The translations under genes were made by a program, and so were the position numbers. Shown piece by piece: positions 9,220 to 17,384 of a stretch of 64,000 nt of DNA. Under the pieces are notes generated by a model. That model saw nothing but the letters and a program-made list of their open reading frames with translations, was not told where the DNA came from and did no database searches. The stretch is from assembly GCF_001625325.1 (NCBI RefSeq), contig NZ_JRQQ01000001.1, positions 310,001-374,000 on the forward strand, in the 5' to 3' direction. Origin of the DNA: Croceicoccus estronivorus. Its GTDB lineage: Bacteria > Pseudomonadota > Alphaproteobacteria > Sphingomonadales > Sphingomonadaceae. Positions within the stretch are counted from its first letter, which is position 1, and every line of letters starts with the position of its first letter.

Positions 9220-10290
9220 ATGGCAACCACCAAGGAATATGGGCTTGGCGAATTCACCTTTCCAAGAGGGTGGTTCATGGTGGCCCGGGCAAGCGACGTC
9301 GGGGCCTCACCGATTCCCATCCGCCTCTTCGGACGTGAACTGGTGGCCTATCGCGGTGAATCCGGACGCGTCGTCGTGCTGGACGCCTATTGCCCCCATA
9401 TGCAGGCGCATCTCGCCGCCGACCAGAGCTCCAGCGCCGGGGCAAACAGGATCGAGGGAGATTCAATCCGCTGCCCTTATCACAGCTGGCGCTTCGGCCC
9501 GGATGGCCGTTGCGATCACGTACCCTATTTCGATGGACGCATTCCCGAAGCGGCGAAAGTTCGCGCCTATCCCGCGGAAGAACGGTTCGGCTGCATCTTC
9601 GCCTGGCATGATCCGGAAGAAGGCGCGCCGGACTTCGCATTGCCGGAGCTTCCCGAATGGGATGATGCGGCCTGGGTCCGCTGCGAATACGACGATCTCG
9701 GCACCTTGCCAGTCCACCCTCAGGAAATCGTCGACAATCTGGTGGACACACGCCATTTCGGACCGATTCATGGTCAGCGTATGGCCTATTTCCGTTCCGT
9801 CTTCGATGGTGTCGTCGGCACGCAAATTTCCGGTGGTGGGCATGAGACCATGGCCAGCGAGGACGGTGTGATGAACGTCGATGCCAGTTATGTTGGTCCA
9901 GGCATTCTGGTTGCCCGCTATTCCGGTGAAACCGATGCAGTGCAAATCATCCTGCATACGCCGAAGGAAGACGGCGAAACGCAGATCTGGCATGGGATCA
10001 TCACGCGCGGGAAAAGCGCCCCGCCTTCGGCAGAAGATCGTGCGATGCACGCGCAATATCACAAGACGGGTCTTGCGGCATTTTCACAGGATTTCGCCAT
10101 CTGGAAAACCAAGGGCCCCGCGCTCAGTATCCTGCAGCTACCGACCGATGGGCCATTCCATCGCAGCCGGACATGGTATCGCCAGTTCTATAACCCCCGC
10201 TCACGCGCGATTGATTTCCAGCGTCGCGTCAACGGCGACCATGCGACACCCGGCGTAGCTCCGGCCCTGGGTCTGGCCGCGGCTGAATAA
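9220..10290 (+). CDS. Rieske non-haem iron oxygenase, catalytic subunit (KshA/Neverland-like)
   Basis: A 356-residue terminal oxygenase. The [2Fe-2S] Rieske cluster is bound by C58-P-H60 and C85-P-Y-H88. The mononuclear iron motif reads N173-LV-D176-TR-H179-FGPI-H184, with D176 as the bridging Asp and two His ligands. I chose the ATG at 9220 (ribosome site GGGAGAAG) over one at 9166. The short length and motif spacing resemble the single-component-type alpha subunits such as KshA and Neverland rather than alpha3beta3 dioxygenases. No ferredoxin, reductase or beta subunit gene lies in the window, so electrons must come from elsewhere. Substrate is unknown. An SDR follows 47 bp downstream, probably in one transcript. 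Confidence 0.85.
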   Translation: MATTKEYGLGEFTFPRGWFMVARASDVGASPIPIRLFGRELVAYRGESGRVVVLDAYCPHMQAHLAADQSSSAGANRIEGDSIRCPYHSWRFGPDGRCDHVPYFDGRIPEAAKVRAYPAEERFGCIFAWHDPEEGAPDFALPELPEWDDAAWVRCEYDDLGTLPVHPQEIVDNLVDTRHFGPIHGQRMAYFRSVFDGVVGTQISGGGHETMASEDGVMNVDASYVGPGILVARYSGETDAVQIILHTPKEDGETQIWHGIITRGKSAPPSAEDRAMHAQYHKTGLAAFSQDFAIWKTKGPALSILQLPTDGPFHRSRTWYRQFYNPRSRAIDFQRRVNGDHATPGVAPALGLAAAE

Positions 10291-10337
10291 GCTTCTAATG
10301 TCTACCAACCAGCAACACACAAACGAATAGGGTGAGA

Positions 10338-11108
10338 ATGAGCAACAAATTCCCGGAAGGCGCCGTCATCGTATTTGGCGGCAGTGGCGGCATCGGCAAG
10401 GGCGTGGCAATGGAATATGCCAAGGCCGGAACGAATGTCGCCATCGGCTACCGCTCCAAGAAGGACGTGGCCGAAGCCACCGCCGAAGCCATTCGCGCGC
10501 TGGGCGTAAATGCCAGTATCCATCAGGCCGATGTACGCAATCGTGAGGAAGTGGCAGCCGCGTTTGATGCCGCTGTTGCCGAACATGGCCGCGTGCACAC
10601 CGTGCTTTGGGGCGCGGGCCCGATTGTAGCGCAAGTGAACATCGCCGACTGGACCGACGAACAGTTCCGCAACTCGATCGAGATCGAGGTCTTCGGGTTT
10701 TACAACGCCGTCAAAACCGCGATCCCGCACTTTCGCGCCAAGGGCGGCGGCTCGTTCGTTCATCTCGGCTCCGGCGGGCATGACTGGTGGCCGCATCTCG
10801 ATGGGCTGTCCGTCGCGCCCAAGGCTTGCAACGAAGCTCTGATCAAGGGCATCGCCAAGGAAGAAGGCGTCCACGAAATCCGCGCCAATTCCATCCTCGT
10901 CGGGGTTATCGACGCCGGCCAGTTCAAGGTCGGTCAGGAAGAAGGCTACTTTGACGAGAATTGGGAACGTGAGGTCAAGCAGATGCTCCCGCTCAAGCGG
11001 TGGGGCAAGGCAGAGGACATCGGTAAAGCCGCTGTGTTCCTCTCCTCCGACGATGGTAATTACGTAACCGGGCAAACCATTTCGGTTGCAGGCGGCTTCG
11101 GCGTCTGA
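10338..11108 (+). CDS. Short-chain dehydrogenase/reductase-like protein with Ser in place of catalytic Tyr
   Basis: A 256-residue Rossmann-fold protein. The nucleotide-binding loop GGSGGIGKG lies near residues 13-21 and the family Ser is present (S145). The catalytic YxxxK is instead S158-V-A-P-K162: the Lys is kept but the Tyr is lost. The usual NNAG is WGAGP. Some SDRs, such as 2,4-dienoyl-CoA reductases, also lack the Tyr at this place, so it may still be a reductase with altered chemistry. The ATG at 10338 (ribosome site AGGGTGAG) is preferred to an in-frame GTG two codons earlier. It is downstream of the Rieske oxygenase and followed by a strong terminator. Confidence 0.8.
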   Translation: MSNKFPEGAVIVFGGSGGIGKGVAMEYAKAGTNVAIGYRSKKDVAEATAEAIRALGVNASIHQADVRNREEVAAAFDAAVAEHGRVHTVLWGAGPIVAQVNIADWTDEQFRNSIEIEVFGFYNAVKTAIPHFRAKGGGSFVHLGSGGHDWWPHLDGLSVAPKACNEALIKGIAKEEGVHEIRANSILVGVIDAGQFKVGQEEGYFDENWEREVKQMLPLKRWGKAEDIGKAAVFLSSDDGNYVTGQTISVAGGFGV

Positions 11109-11139
11109 AATCCGGGCGGCCAGAGAGGCCTGAACGCTG

Positions 11140-11177
11140 CCGGGGGTGGACGCGCACCACCCCCGGCGGTTGTTTTA
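11140..11177 (+). terminator. Rho-independent terminator after SDR
   Basis: Stem CCGGGGGTGG (11140-11149) and CCACCCCCGG (11157-11166) with a 7-nt loop, followed closely by TTGTTTTAT. It closes the Rieske-SDR transcript. Confidence 0.85.
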
Positions 11178-11213
11178 TCTGCTGATGATGGATCGCTGCC
11201 GCCCGCTCGCCGA

Positions 11214-11660
11214 TTAACGACCGGCTGCTTGCCGGGCCCAGTTAACGATTGCGCCCGTCGGCATCGCGCCAGACTGCCGAGCGACTTCCCGTCCCTTCGA
11301 AATCAGAATCAGCGTCGGGATCGAGCGAATGCCGTAACGGGCGGCAATCGCCTGTTCCGCTTCGGTATCGATCTTTCCCAGGCGGATGTGAGGTTCCAGT
11401 TGCCCCGCCGCAGCCGCGAACGCCGGGGCCATCTGTCGGCATGGTCCGCACCATGAGGCCCAGAAATCGACTAGCAAGGGCAGATCGCTCTTTACGGCAT
11501 GGGCATCGAAACTGGCTGATGTAAGAGTAATGGGCTGCCCCTGAAACAGCGGCAGGCCGCATCGGCCACACTTCCCGCCAGCCCCGAGCTTGTCCACCGG
11601 GACACGGTTGGACGTCGCGCATGCTGGGCAGACAACAATCCTCGTATTCTGGGACGCCAT
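11214..11660 (-). CDS. trxC: Thioredoxin 2 (zinc-ribbon thioredoxin)
   Basis: A 148-residue cytoplasmic disulfide reductase. An N-terminal zinc ribbon has two CxxC pairs (C11/C14 and C31/C34), the mark of TrxC over TrxA. The active site is W70-CGPC (C71, C74) in a full thioredoxin fold, with the cis-Pro motif SIPT. An excellent AGGAGG ribosome site lies at 11668-11673, 7 bp before the ATG. It is convergent with the Rieske-SDR pair and 66 bp downstream of the MscS-type channel gene on the same strand. Family members respond to oxidative stress and are reduced by thioredoxin reductase, which is not encoded here. Confidence 0.93.
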   Translation of the reverse strand: MASQNTRIVVCPACATSNRVPVDKLGAGGKCGRCGLPLFQGQPITLTSASFDAHAVKSDLPLLVDFWASWCGPCRQMAPAFAAAAGQLEPHIRLGKIDTEAEQAIAARYGIRSIPTLILISKGREVARQSGAMPTGAIVNWARQAAGR

Positions 11661-11726
11661 GAATTTACCTCCTGCCCCTATTTTAGGAATGGGGAAGAGA
11701 TAGTTTAAGCGGTCGACGGAAGACTT

Positions 11727-12983
11727 CTAGATGCTGGCCAGACGTTCGTGCAGATCAAGCCCGCTCGGCTCCTGGAATATGCGCAGGCCGAACTCGGGCA
11801 TAATCGCCAGCAGGTGGTCGAATATATCGGCCTGGATAGCCTCATATTCGTCCCATGCGACCGTACTGGTAAAACAATAGATCTCCAGCGGCAGCCCTTG
11901 CGATGTCGGGGTAAGCTGGCGCACCAGCAAAGTCATATCGTCCCTGATCTGATCATGTGCCTGGAGATAGGCAAAAACATAGGCCCGGAAAGTCCCCACG
12001 TTGGTGAGCCGGCGCGCGTTCACCGGATCGCCTTCGTCGCCCAGCGCATTGTCGTTCCAGCGCCGGATTTCTTCGTCCTTGCGGGCGACATAATCATCAA
12101 GCAGCCGAAAGCGCCGCACACGCTGGATTTCATCGGGTTGGAGGAAGCGAACACTGTTCTGGTCGATCAGCAACGACCGCTTAATCCTGCGGCCGCCAGA
12201 TTCCTGCATACCCCGCCAGTTCTTGTAACTCTCCGCAATCAGCCGATGCGTCGGAATCGTCGTGATCGTCTTGTCCCAGTTCTGGACCTTGACTGTATGC
12301 AGGGCGATATCGACCACATCCCCATCGGCGTTGAGTTGTGGCATCTCAATCCAATCCCCCACGCGCAGCATGTCGTTGGATCCCAACTGCACCGACGCGA
12401 CCAGTGACAGAATGGTGTCCTTGAACACCAGCATCAACACCGCGGCCATTGCCCCCAAACCCGACAGCAGCAGCAGGGGGGACTGTTCCATCAACGTCGC
12501 GATAATCAGAATCGTCGCGCCACCGAACAGAACGATTTTGAGAACCTGAATATAGCCCTTGATGGGCCGGCTGCGCGCCTCGGGGCGTCGCTGGTACAAT
12601 TCATTGACGTAATTGAGGCCACCACTGAGGGCGAAAGCCACGCTGAGGACTATGCAGGCGCGGGCGACGTTACGGATGACCGCAATCGCCCCCTCGGGCA
12701 GATAAGGCACGAACACGATGCCATGCGCGACAATGAGTGCCGGAATAACATTGGCAAGGCGGGCGGCCGCCTTGTCGACCGTAAGGCTGCGACGATCCAG
12801 AAATGGCGCGGCAGCGCGCAGGATCACCTTCTTGATGATGAAATTCGCCGCCGCAGCGACAAGAGCCAGTTCCACCAATCCCGTCAGGGTTTGAACCCAG
12901 AGGGGCTGGTTCGCGATATATGTCTGTATTGCTTCCATCATCCCGGCGGCAGTGCCGCTGCTCTCTCCCTTGCCAGTAGTCAT
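11727..12983 (-). CDS. MscS-family small-conductance mechanosensitive channel (YbdG-like)
   Basis: A 418-residue inner membrane protein close in length to E. coli YbdG. About five membrane segments fill residues 20-190, ending in a pore-lining helix region rich in Gly and Ala (LSGLGAMAAVLMLVFKDTILSLVASVQL). The MscS beta domain follows (VGDWIEMPQLNADGDVVDIALHTVKVQNWDKTITTIPT). The C-terminal half matches the YbdG type more than classical MscS. The ATG at 12983 is preceded in frame by a TTG at 12986; no strong ribosome site separates them. The role is release of solutes under hypo-osmotic shock, known for the family. Confidence 0.88.
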   Translation of the reverse strand: MTTGKGESSGTAAGMMEAIQTYIANQPLWVQTLTGLVELALVAAAANFIIKKVILRAAAPFLDRRSLTVDKAAARLANVIPALIVAHGIVFVPYLPEGAIAVIRNVARACIVLSVAFALSGGLNYVNELYQRRPEARSRPIKGYIQVLKIVLFGGATILIIATLMEQSPLLLLSGLGAMAAVLMLVFKDTILSLVASVQLGSNDMLRVGDWIEMPQLNADGDVVDIALHTVKVQNWDKTITTIPTHRLIAESYKNWRGMQESGGRRIKRSLLIDQNSVRFLQPDEIQRVRRFRLLDDYVARKDEEIRRWNDNALGDEGDPVNARRLTNVGTFRAYVFAYLQAHDQIRDDMTLLVRQLTPTSQGLPLEIYCFTSTVAWDEYEAIQADIFDHLLAIMPEFGLRIFQEPSGLDLHERLASI

Positions 12984-13307
12984 CAATCCGCAGACGTGTT
13001 CCCGCCGATGTCAAATTTCGACGGCGCATACAACCCGTTCCTTGCTTGATGCGGCCGGGAACCGGTCTTGAAATCGGCATCGCCCCGGATCGAACCCATG
13101 GCTTTAGCTGGCCCCCTGGCGGAATATCCATCACCGACAGATGGGCCCTCGGCCAGGCAGATATGCAAGTGTGCCGAAAGCCTTTCGGCCTCGGCACACA
13201 TCATGGCTTCGAAGCAACTGCGCGAAAAATTCGGAAGCGTATCAGTCGCTCAAATTCCACACGCGATGCAATCCAAATGGGCCGCGCTGCTGCGCGGCCC
13301 ACCCGAT
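12984..13307. other. Intergenic region between channel gene and amidohydrolase
   Basis: About 324 bp with no convincing gene. The minus-strand frame at 12983-13204 has a composition and start context I do not trust. The region holds the amidohydrolase terminator hairpin (13278-13301) at its right end and presumably the promoter of the channel gene at its left. I see no other element. Confidence 0.6.
13274..13301 (-). terminator. Terminator hairpin after amidohydrolase
   Basis: A perfect 10-bp stem TGGGCCGCGC (13278-13287) and GCGCGGCCCA (13292-13301) with a 4-nt loop lies 7 bp beyond the amidohydrolase stop on the minus strand and is followed there by ATTTG. The T tract is weak. Confidence 0.65.
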
Positions 13308-15044
13308 TTATTCGGCTGCCTGCGCCAATTCGACGTCGGCAACGGGCGCCAGGAATTCACCCGGCATAGCCCCTGTGAAACGGCCATCCATAAAAGTCGG
13401 CATGCCATTGACGAGAGTCAGGCGCATGGGGGCCGCATCGCGCGTGTAACGCCAGCTGATGCCATAGTTGCCGGTCGGCACATCGAAACGCTTGTATTCT
13501 TCACGCCGTTCCACCTCGTCGAGATTAAACACCGCAATGTCGGCGCGCATGCCAGGACGAACGGCGCCGCACTCCGCCAGTCCGAAGTGGCTGGCGAGCT
13601 TGCCGGTCAGGGCATGGATCGCCTCTTCCAACGTAACCGAACCTTCGCGGACATACTTCGTCAGCATGAGGATGTTTTCGCCACCCCCGCAAAACATCTG
13701 CAGATGCGCGCCCGCATCCGAAATATTCCCGACGGACATCGGATCGCGGATCAGCTTTGCAGTCAGCTCTTCGTCCTTGGGGAACGGCGCCATGTGCACG
13801 GTCGAGGCCAACCCGTTGGAAAGCAGCCATTCAGCCATGGCATCCGAATGATGCACGCCAAGCGAATCCGCATATTCCTTGAGCGTCACATTGATTGGCC
13901 CGAAGCCGTTTTCCGAATTGCGCAGGTAAAGCGTGTCGGGATTGGCCATGGGGGCATGCTTCCACACCTTGTTGTCCCAGCTTTCGCGGGCGCGGGCGCG
14001 CCAATCGGGATCCCGCAACAAGGCAGCCTTTGCCTCCTCCGTCTCGGCCAATACGACTTCGTGCCAGACGTAGTCATTGGATTGCGCAAAGATCAGCGAG
14101 CGTTCGATCGACAAGGTGTTGGTCGGCGAAACATGCGCGAAACCAGTCCAGAAATCGTACCCTTCTGCCTGAAGGCGGGCCATCTGCGGTTCCATGACCT
14201 CACGCATGTCCTGCTGGAAATCCAGCGTGGGAATGCCGCCCGCGACCTGAACCCTGACCTTCTTGCCCTTGAGCAGCCTTGCGAGACGGTCCAGCGAAGC
14301 TGGCGCGGTCTTGCGCATGAAAGTGTCGAGAATGACCTGATAGGTACACCCCGGATGCCGCTCCAGCACATCGAACAATGCGGAAAATTCGGCGTCGTCG
14401 GCAACCAGTGTCGGAACCGGGCGATCCTGGCCATCGTGGTCGAGCAAGTTGTCGGACAGGCCCAGGGCACCGGCCTGCAATGCATTCTCGAGATGCTCCG
14501 CCATTGCCTCGATTTCTTCAGGCGTTGCGACCCGCGTCCAGGCGTCCAGCCCCATCACCGCAAGGCGAATGGCGATATGACCGACAAACGCACTGTAATT
14601 GGTGGGAACGCGCAGCCGCTTGGTCAGCGATTCCTTGTATTCCGACCACTTGCGCCAATCCCACGGCAAGTTCGCCACAAACGGAGCCTCCGGGATATCC
14701 TCGAAGAACGAGAATATCTTGACCATTTCCAACCGGGCGGCCTCATCATCGGAAACCGGCGCAGGGGAAAAGCCGCAGTTCCCCAGAATAACGGTGGTGG
14801 TGCCGTAGCCGGGCAGCGGATCAAGATCCGGCTGCCACCACATCGTGCCGTCATAGTGGGTGTGACTTTCGATAAAGCCCGGCGTGACCAAGCAACCTTC
14901 CGCGTCAAACACCCTCTCGCCACGCGCCTCAAGGCCGGGAGCAACTTCTACGATCCGATCCCCATCGATGCGCACGTCGGCGGCAAAAGCCTTCGCCCCG
15001 GTGCCATCGACTACAGTTCCGTTCTTGATCAGAATACCACTCAA
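13308..15044 (-). CDS. Amidohydrolase of the N-acyl-D-amino-acid deacylase type
   Basis: A 578-residue metal-dependent hydrolase. The N-terminal small beta domain (ILIKNGTVVDGTG) leads to the metal-binding HTHYDGT motif, as in D-aminoacylases and related amidohydrolase-3 proteins; later motifs include GHIAIR and NISDAGAHLQMF, and a C-terminal GAVRPGMRADIAVFN block. I choose a TTG start at 15044 because a strong AGGAG ribosome site lies 8 nt before it and it gives the usual short lead-in; an ATG at 15083 would add 13 residues and lacks such a site. The true substrate (N-acyl D-amino acid, cyclic amide or other) is unknown. It is divergent from the second XRE regulator. Confidence 0.82.
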   Translation of the reverse strand: MSGILIKNGTVVDGTGAKAFAADVRIDGDRIVEVAPGLEARGERVFDAEGCLVTPGFIESHTHYDGTMWWQPDLDPLPGYGTTTVILGNCGFSPAPVSDDEAARLEMVKIFSFFEDIPEAPFVANLPWDWRKWSEYKESLTKRLRVPTNYSAFVGHIAIRLAVMGLDAWTRVATPEEIEAMAEHLENALQAGALGLSDNLLDHDGQDRPVPTLVADDAEFSALFDVLERHPGCTYQVILDTFMRKTAPASLDRLARLLKGKKVRVQVAGGIPTLDFQQDMREVMEPQMARLQAEGYDFWTGFAHVSPTNTLSIERSLIFAQSNDYVWHEVVLAETEEAKAALLRDPDWRARARESWDNKVWKHAPMANPDTLYLRNSENGFGPINVTLKEYADSLGVHHSDAMAEWLLSNGLASTVHMAPFPKDEELTAKLIRDPMSVGNISDAGAHLQMFCGGGENILMLTKYVREGSVTLEEAIHALTGKLASHFGLAECGAVRPGMRADIAVFNLDEVERREEYKRFDVPTGNYGISWRYTRDAAPMRLTLVNGMPTFMDGRFTGAMPGEFLAPVADVELAQAAE

Positions 15045-15191
15045 TTCATCATCTCCTGCGATATGAAATTCCGCTGAGATCACTATGAGCGCCGCCTTGC
15101 CGGCACAAACATCCAGCCAAGAAAAGGCTAGCCAAACGAGCCATCATAGCTTTTCATATGACCCGAATGCAATCAAGGAACCAAGCGCACC

Positions 15192-15971
15192 ATGCCGGCC
15201 AATCACGAACGTCAACAGTCGCGGATAATCGCAACGTTGAGGAAGATCCTCCGCGGGAACGGGCTGAGCATTCGGGAAATTGGTCTGCGGCTGAATGTGA
15301 GCCCTGCAACGGTAAAACGGTGGCTGGGCGGCAAGGGCCTGACCGTGGACCGCCTGGAAGACCTCTGCGCGCTGGCCGGGGTTACACTGGCCGAACTCGC
15401 AGAAATAGCGACCGAACCACCCCGCGAACTGGCCCGCGAATTGACGCTGGCTCAGGAACTGGCGCTGACGGAAAACTCGCTTCTGTCATTCCTGTTCTTC
15501 ATGATCATGAGCGGGTGGCCGCCCCGGGATCTCCACGACGAATTCGGAGTCCCGATGGAGCGGCTCGATTCATTCCTGCAGCGCCTTGAGCGGCTCGCAC
15601 TTATCGACCGGTTGCCCGATGGGCGAGCACGAAGCCGTATAGATCGCCGGGTCGCGTGGCGCCGAGGGCCAATGCGCAGCCACTTCCAGAAACATATGAG
15701 AGAGCAAATCCTGAAGATCGATTTCAGCGATCCAGACACGATCTACTCGGCCGAAACTGCCAAGCTCTCTCACCTTGGCCTTGCCCGGCTCGAAGAGTTG
15801 TTCGAACAGTTCCGCCTCGATGTGCAGAAGCTTGCGGACGATGATCGACGCCATTCGCTATTGCCGCGCGAATGGTATTCCGTCCTCGTCTCTGCCTGGC
15901 CCATGGATATGAAACCGCTCAGAGAGTTGGGAGCCCCGGCACTGGCAGATTCTGCAAACGTCAGAGATTAG
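15192..15971 (+). CDS. XRE-type helix-turn-helix regulator, paralogue of 8354-9100
   Basis: A 259-residue regulator with an N-terminal helix-turn-helix (LSIREIGLRLNVSPATVKRWLGGKGLTV, about residues 25-52) followed by an unnamed domain shared with the regulator at 8354-9100. Shared landmarks are DEFG, RLERLALI, RRVAWRRGP, the hydrophobic ILKIDFSDPDTIYSAE-like stretch and LARLEELFEQFRLDV. It is divergent from the amidohydrolase, as its paralogue is divergent from the Rieske gene, so each may govern the enzyme next to it. The intergenic region contains TCATATGA at 15154-15161 but no clear copy of the 9125 palindrome. Confidence 0.75.
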   Translation: MPANHERQQSRIIATLRKILRGNGLSIREIGLRLNVSPATVKRWLGGKGLTVDRLEDLCALAGVTLAELAEIATEPPRELARELTLAQELALTENSLLSFLFFMIMSGWPPRDLHDEFGVPMERLDSFLQRLERLALIDRLPDGRARSRIDRRVAWRRGPMRSHFQKHMREQILKIDFSDPDTIYSAETAKLSHLGLARLEELFEQFRLDVQKLADDDRRHSLLPREWYSVLVSAWPMDMKPLRELGAPALADSANVRD

Positions 15972-16014
15972 CCACAATGCACAACCTCATGTCCGCCATG
16001 GGCACAGCGTTCTC

Positions 16015-16365
16015 TCAGGCTTCTTCAGCGTAACTCACACGAGCGATTTCCAGTTCATCATGGTTGGCTCTGATCCAGCCACAAATCGTACTGACCGCAC
16101 CCAGAAACGATCGTCCTGTCTCTGTCAGGCTATATTCCACACTCGGCGGTGTCGACGGAAACACCCTTCGTGAGACGAGGCCGAAGCGCTCCAGTTCGCG
16201 CAAGGTCTGCGTCAGCATCTTGGAGCTGATCGGCGCAGCATCCCGCTTCAGGTCCGAGAAGCGCATGGCCGCTTCTCCCAGCCGGTAAGTTACCAGCATC
16301 GTCCACTTGTTGCCCACCAGTTCGAGGATTTCCATGGCGATGTCGCGATTGAGGTCAGTTCCCAT
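16015..16365 (-). CDS. HxlR-family winged-helix transcriptional regulator
   Basis: A 116-residue repressor-type protein. The HxlR pattern is clear: VGNKWTMLVTYRL, RFSDLKRDAAPISSKMLTQTLRELERFGLVSR and VEYSLTETGRSF. The frame runs to 16452, but the ATG at 16365 gives the normal family length. Members sense electrophiles, quinones or redox state, often through a Cys, or respond to small aldehydes; here the protein has a single Cys near the C-terminus (TICGW), not at the usual N-terminal position. It is divergent from an epimerase-SDR pair, with a perfect palindrome touching its start codon, so it probably represses both directions. Confidence 0.88.
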   Translation of the reverse strand: MGTDLNRDIAMEILELVGNKWTMLVTYRLGEAAMRFSDLKRDAAPISSKMLTQTLRELERFGLVSRRVFPSTPPSVEYSLTETGRSFLGAVSTICGWIRANHDELEIARVSYAEEA

Positions 16366-16382
16366 AGTATACCTAATATACT
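16366..16382. promoter_or_regulatory. HxlR-type operator palindrome
   Basis: A perfect inverted repeat AGTATA-CCTAA-TATACT directly abuts the HxlR start codon and lies 97 bp before the divergent epimerase gene. HxlR proteins bind short A/T-rich inverted repeats of this size, usually overlapping promoters. Binding is inferred. Confidence 0.65.
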
Positions 16383-16478
16383 TTCGGTGCCTTGTTGCAA
16401 ATGGAAACCATATTGAATAGCCATCGCCCACTGCCGCACAAGCAGCACACAACAGAAATGACGTAGAGGAATTCCAGC

Positions 16479-17384
16479 ATGAAAATTCTCGTTGTCGGTG
16501 GGACCGGCATGATCGGTGGCCACGCTGCCCTGCACCTCAAGGCTGAGGGCCACGATGTAACGATTTCCGGGCGTAATCCGGCCCAGGCCACAACCGAACT
16601 CGCGAAGTTGCCGTTCCTCAAAGGCGACTATGTTGCCGGGACATTCACGACTGACGATCTCGCCGGATTTGATGCCATCGTGTTCGCCGCAGGCAACGAC
16701 ATCCGCCACTTGCCGGAAGGTGGCGATTTCGATGCCCACGTCCTGCGCGCGAATGGTGAAGCGGTGCCAGCATTTGCCGCACTGGCAAAGAAGGCAGGCG
16801 TGAAGCACTTCATTCACGTCGGCAGCTTCTATCCGCACATCGCGCCGGAACAGCTCGAAACCAACGCCTATATCCGTTCGCGCAAGATGGCGACCGATGG
16901 CATCACCGCTCTTGCCGACGACACGTTCCACGTCGTCAGCCTCGACGCGCCGTTCGTGGTCGGAACCGTTCCGGGAATGAGCCTGCCGATGTTTGAAGCT
17001 TACACGCAATATGCGGAAGGCAAGCTCGGCATGCCTGCATTCGGCCCGGCTGGCGGAACGAACTTCATTTCCACGCAGTCCATTTCCGAAGCGATCGTTG
17101 GCGCTCTGGCAAACGGCGAAAACGGGAAGGCCTATCTGATCGGTGACGAGAATCTGAGCTTCGCCGATTACTTCAAGCTGTTCTTCCGCGCAGCAGGCAA
17201 CGACGCCGATGTTCCGTCTCTCGATCAGGAACATCCGATGCTGCCCGATGGCGCCATCTATACCGGGCGCGGCAACACCGTGAGCTACGAGCCGGATGAG
17301 AAGACGATGGCCGAACTGGGTTATCGCCGTAACGATATCACGCGCGCTGTGAACGAAATCGTAGCGCAATTCCGGTCAGCATGA
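16479..17384 (+). CDS. NAD(P)-dependent epimerase/NmrA-like oxidoreductase
   Basis: A 301-residue extended-SDR-like Rossmann protein with the nucleotide loop GGTGMIG at residues 7-13. It lacks an obvious YxxxK at the canonical place and has many atypical-SDR features (FAAGND, HFIHVGSFYPH), so it may act as a quinone/NADPH-sensing or reductase protein rather than a sugar epimerase. An AGAGGAAT ribosome site precedes the ATG. It is divergent from the HxlR regulator and its stop overlaps the next SDR gene, so the two are translationally coupled. HxlR targets are often reductases for reactive electrophiles; this is an inference from context. Confidence 0.75.
   Translation: MKILVVGGTGMIGGHAALHLKAEGHDVTISGRNPAQATTELAKLPFLKGDYVAGTFTTDDLAGFDAIVFAAGNDIRHLPEGGDFDAHVLRANGEAVPAFAALAKKAGVKHFIHVGSFYPHIAPEQLETNAYIRSRKMATDGITALADDTFHVVSLDAPFVVGTVPGMSLPMFEAYTQYAEGKLGMPAFGPAGGTNFISTQSISEAIVGALANGENGKAYLIGDENLSFADYFKLFFRAAGNDADVPSLDQEHPMLPDGAIYTGRGNTVSYEPDEKTMAELGYRRNDITRAVNEIVAQFRSA

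Noticed and set aside
12983-13204. 73-codon minus-strand ORF upstream of the channel
   Set aside because: No ribosome site or recognisable feature; overlaps the likely channel promoter.
13068-15077. 669-codon plus-strand ORF opposite the amidohydrolase
   Set aside because: It is an antisense shadow: composition follows the third-position bias of the real gene and no motif is present.
16290-17369. 359-codon minus-strand ORF opposite the epimerase
   Set aside because: Antisense shadow of a gene with a clear Rossmann fold.
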